From: JBLHUT01 sp047629975
GTDB lineage: Bacteria; Pseudomonadota; Alphaproteobacteria; Rhodobacterales; Rhodobacteraceae
NCBI GenBank assembly: GCA_047629975.1
Contig: JBLHUT010000167.1
Location: forward strand, 1-8,072
Direction: 5' to 3'
DNA length: 8,072 nt
In this document: piece after piece, positions 6,920-8,072 of the stretch
Numbering within the stretch: position 1 is the stretch's first letter
Layout of the letters: each line of letters begins with the position of its first letter
Notes under the pieces: model-generated
Databases searched by the model: none
What the model was told of the DNA's origin: nothing
The model's input: the letters and a program-made list of their open reading frames with translations, nothing else
Made by a program: the position numbers and the translations under genes

Positions 6920-7588
6920 TTGCAAGATGGGGCTAGACGCGCCGGGCGCAAGGTCTTGTGCGCGATTGCCTTTGCAACTGCGGCATCTGGTGCCTTTGCG
7001 GAGCCGATAAAGCTTGCCGCTTTGGGCGACAGCCTGACACAAGGATACGGGTTGGTACAAGAAGAGGGCTTTGTGCCACAACTTCAGGCATGGCTGCAAG
7101 CACGCGGCCATGATGTGACGATCCTGAATGCGGGGGTGTCGGGGGATACCACGGCGGGCGGCTTGTCACGCGTGGACTGGACGCTGACCCCCGATATCGA
7201 CGGAATGATTGTGGCGCTTGGCGGTAACGACCTGTTGCGCGGGTTGCCACCGGAAATGAGCCGCACCAACATTGACGGTATTCTCAAGCGCGCGGCCGAA
7301 AAGCAGGTCGAGACGATGCTGGTGGGCGTCGAGGCACCTGGCAATTTCGGCACCGCATACAAAAAGAGCTTCGATGCGATCTATCCCGAACTGGCGGCGC
7401 AATACGGCGTGGTCTACATGGCGGATTTTCTTGCCGGTTTGACCACCCTGCCCGACCGCGCAGCCACAATGCGCCAGTATATGCAGGCCGACGGCATCCA
7501 TCCTAATGCCGCCGGTGTCGCATTGATCGTGGAGGCAATGGGCCCCACCGTCGAGGAGCTGCTCGGGGATGTCAAAGACGGGAGTTGA
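6920..7588 (+). CDS. tesA: Secreted SGNH hydrolase: arylesterase / acyl-CoA thioesterase I / lysophospholipase L1 family
   Basis: This protein is about 222 residues long and belongs to the GDSL/SGNH esterase family. Numbered from the TTG at 6920, block I is LAALGDSLTQGYG with nucleophile S38, block II is NAGVSGDTTAGG with G75, block III is ALGGNDLLRG with N103, and block V is DGIHPNAAG with the D191/H194 pair. All four catalytic blocks are present. The N-terminus (ARRAGRK, then a hydrophobic run to AFA at 25-27) looks like a Sec signal peptide cleaved before EP, so the enzyme is likely periplasmic. The homologous E. coli enzyme cleaves acyl-CoA thioesters, lysophospholipids and aryl esters. 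The start is uncertain: no in-frame ATG or GTG lies near the signal peptide, and the TTG has no visible ribosome site. The divergent ybbA-ybbP pair matches the E. coli order and suggests a link to envelope lipids. Confidence 0.88.
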   Translation: MQDGARRAGRKVLCAIAFATAASGAFAEPIKLAALGDSLTQGYGLVQEEGFVPQLQAWLQARGHDVTILNAGVSGDTTAGGLSRVDWTLTPDIDGMIVALGGNDLLRGLPPEMSRTNIDGILKRAAEKQVETMLVGVEAPGNFGTAYKKSFDAIYPELAAQYGVVYMADFLAGLTTLPDRAATMRQYMQADGIHPNAAGVALIVEAMGPTVEELLGDVKDGS

Positions 7589-7635
7589 CGCGGCGGTACT
7601 GCCTCGGCATCAACACGGCTCAGGGGGGCACAGAT

Positions 7636-7660
7636 ATGACAAGCAGCGACATGACAAGCA
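7636..7660 (+). repeat. Direct repeat of the start region of the FAD dehydrogenase gene
   Basis: The ten bases ATGACAAGCA occur at 7636-7645 and again, in frame, at 7651-7660. The encoded N-terminus therefore reads MTSSD then MTSTG. This looks like a 15-base tandem duplication that copied the start codon. The ribosome-binding site (7622-7628) suits the first ATG better. Confidence 0.7.
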
Positions 7661-8072
7661 CCGGCAACACTATCATCGAGACACTTACCGCGATTGTCGG
7701 GCCGGCACATGTGCTGACCGGCACCGATACCGACCGGTTCGCGCGTGACTGGACCGGCACATGGGTTGGTGCGCCGTGCGCCGTTGTGCGCCCGGCCAAC
7801 ACAGCCGAGGTCGCCGCTTGCGTTACTGCCGCCGCGAAAGCCGGCATTGCAATCGTTCCGGTTGCAGGCAACACCGGTCTGGCGGGGGGCACCCATGCCC
7901 CCGGCGCGTTGATGATTTCGGTCGAGCGTATGAACCGGATCATCGAAATCCGCCCCGAGGCACGGATTGCCGTGGTTGAGGCCGGTGTCGTACTCAGCCG
8001 TCTGCACGAGGCCGCAAGCGCCCATGATCTGTGCTTTCCGCTGACCTTCGGGGCGCGCGGTTCGGCGATGAT
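7636..8072 (+). CDS. Partial FAD-binding dehydrogenase, D-2-hydroxyglutarate/glycolate dehydrogenase (GlcD) type
   Basis: Only the first 145 codons are visible, and the frame is open to the window edge. The sequence fits the N-terminus of the PCMH-type FAD-binding family (COG0277), in proteins usually of about 450-480 residues. Landmarks are DWTGTW near residue 36, VVRPANTAEVAACV, the FAD pyrophosphate-binding loop PVAGNTGLAGGTH (75-87), a segment with RMNRIIEI, VEAGVVLSRL and FPLTFGARGSAM at the end. The order and spacing match D-2-hydroxyglutarate dehydrogenases, where the last segment leads into GGN. Such enzymes oxidise D-2-hydroxy acids and pass electrons to a flavoprotein or quinone. 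The exact substrate cannot be told from this part. The start at 7636 has AGGGGG about seven bases upstream. A second ATG at 7651 lies in frame. The gene follows the tesA-like gene by 47 bases with no obvious terminator, so co-transcription is possible. Confidence 0.88.
   Translation, partial: MTSSDMTSTGNTIIETLTAIVGPAHVLTGTDTDRFARDWTGTWVGAPCAVVRPANTAEVAACVTAAAKAGIAIVPVAGNTGLAGGTHAPGALMISVERMNRIIEIRPEARIAVVEAGVVLSRLHEAASAHDLCFPLTFGARGSAM

Noticed and set aside
6919..6926. CTTGCAAG palindrome as an operator between ybbA and tesA
   Set aside because: An eight-base palindrome is expected dozens of times in a window of this size, and the flanks do not extend it.
7589..7635. Terminator between the tesA-like gene and the FAD dehydrogenase
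   Set aside because: No stable stem followed by a T run is visible in these 47 bases.

Overview
The window is GC-rich, densely packed chromosomal DNA. It most resembles an alphaproteobacterium of the Rhodobacterales (Roseobacter-like). The basis is GC-rich codon use, the flavoprotein-SelD fusion, and the style of the MnmH and YbbA/YbbP homologues; this assignment is an inference. I saw no mobile element, tRNA, rRNA, CRISPR array or phage gene.

Layout, left to right: (1) 1-89, minus strand: the first 29 codons of an unidentified membrane or secreted protein, running off the window. (2) 151-2328, plus: a fusion of an NDH-2-like FAD/NAD(P) oxidoreductase to selenophosphate synthetase (SelD). 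(3) 2321-3370, minus: MnmH (SelU), the tRNA 2-selenouridine synthase, which meets selD tail to tail with an 8-base overlap. (4) 3371-3631: a 261-base gap with no convincing gene but an imperfect tandem repeat. (5) 3632-6175 and 6172-6888, minus: a YbbP-type FtsX-like permease and its YbbA-type ATPase, joined by an ATGA overlap. (6) 6920-7588, plus: a TesA-like secreted SGNH hydrolase, divergent from ybbA. (7) 7636-8072, plus: the first 145 codons of an FAD-binding dehydrogenase of the D-2-hydroxyglutarate/glycolate dehydrogenase type, cut by the window end.

Two functional modules stand out. SelD makes selenophosphate from selenide and ATP, and MnmH uses it to replace sulfur by selenium at the wobble uridine of certain tRNAs, so the left half is a compact selenouridine module. 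The flavin domain fused to SelD may act on the selenium or thiol redox state, but its reaction is not known to me. In the right half, the divergent tesA / ybbA-ybbP arrangement is the same as in Escherichia coli. There mnmH (ybbB) also lies a few genes beyond ybbP, so the whole block looks like an old conserved neighbourhood.

I found no wholly new system. The points most worth a second look are the CxxC at the SelD active site next to a flavin domain with no disulfide of its own, the missing conventional start codon of the TesA homologue, and the small repeat between ybbP and mnmH.
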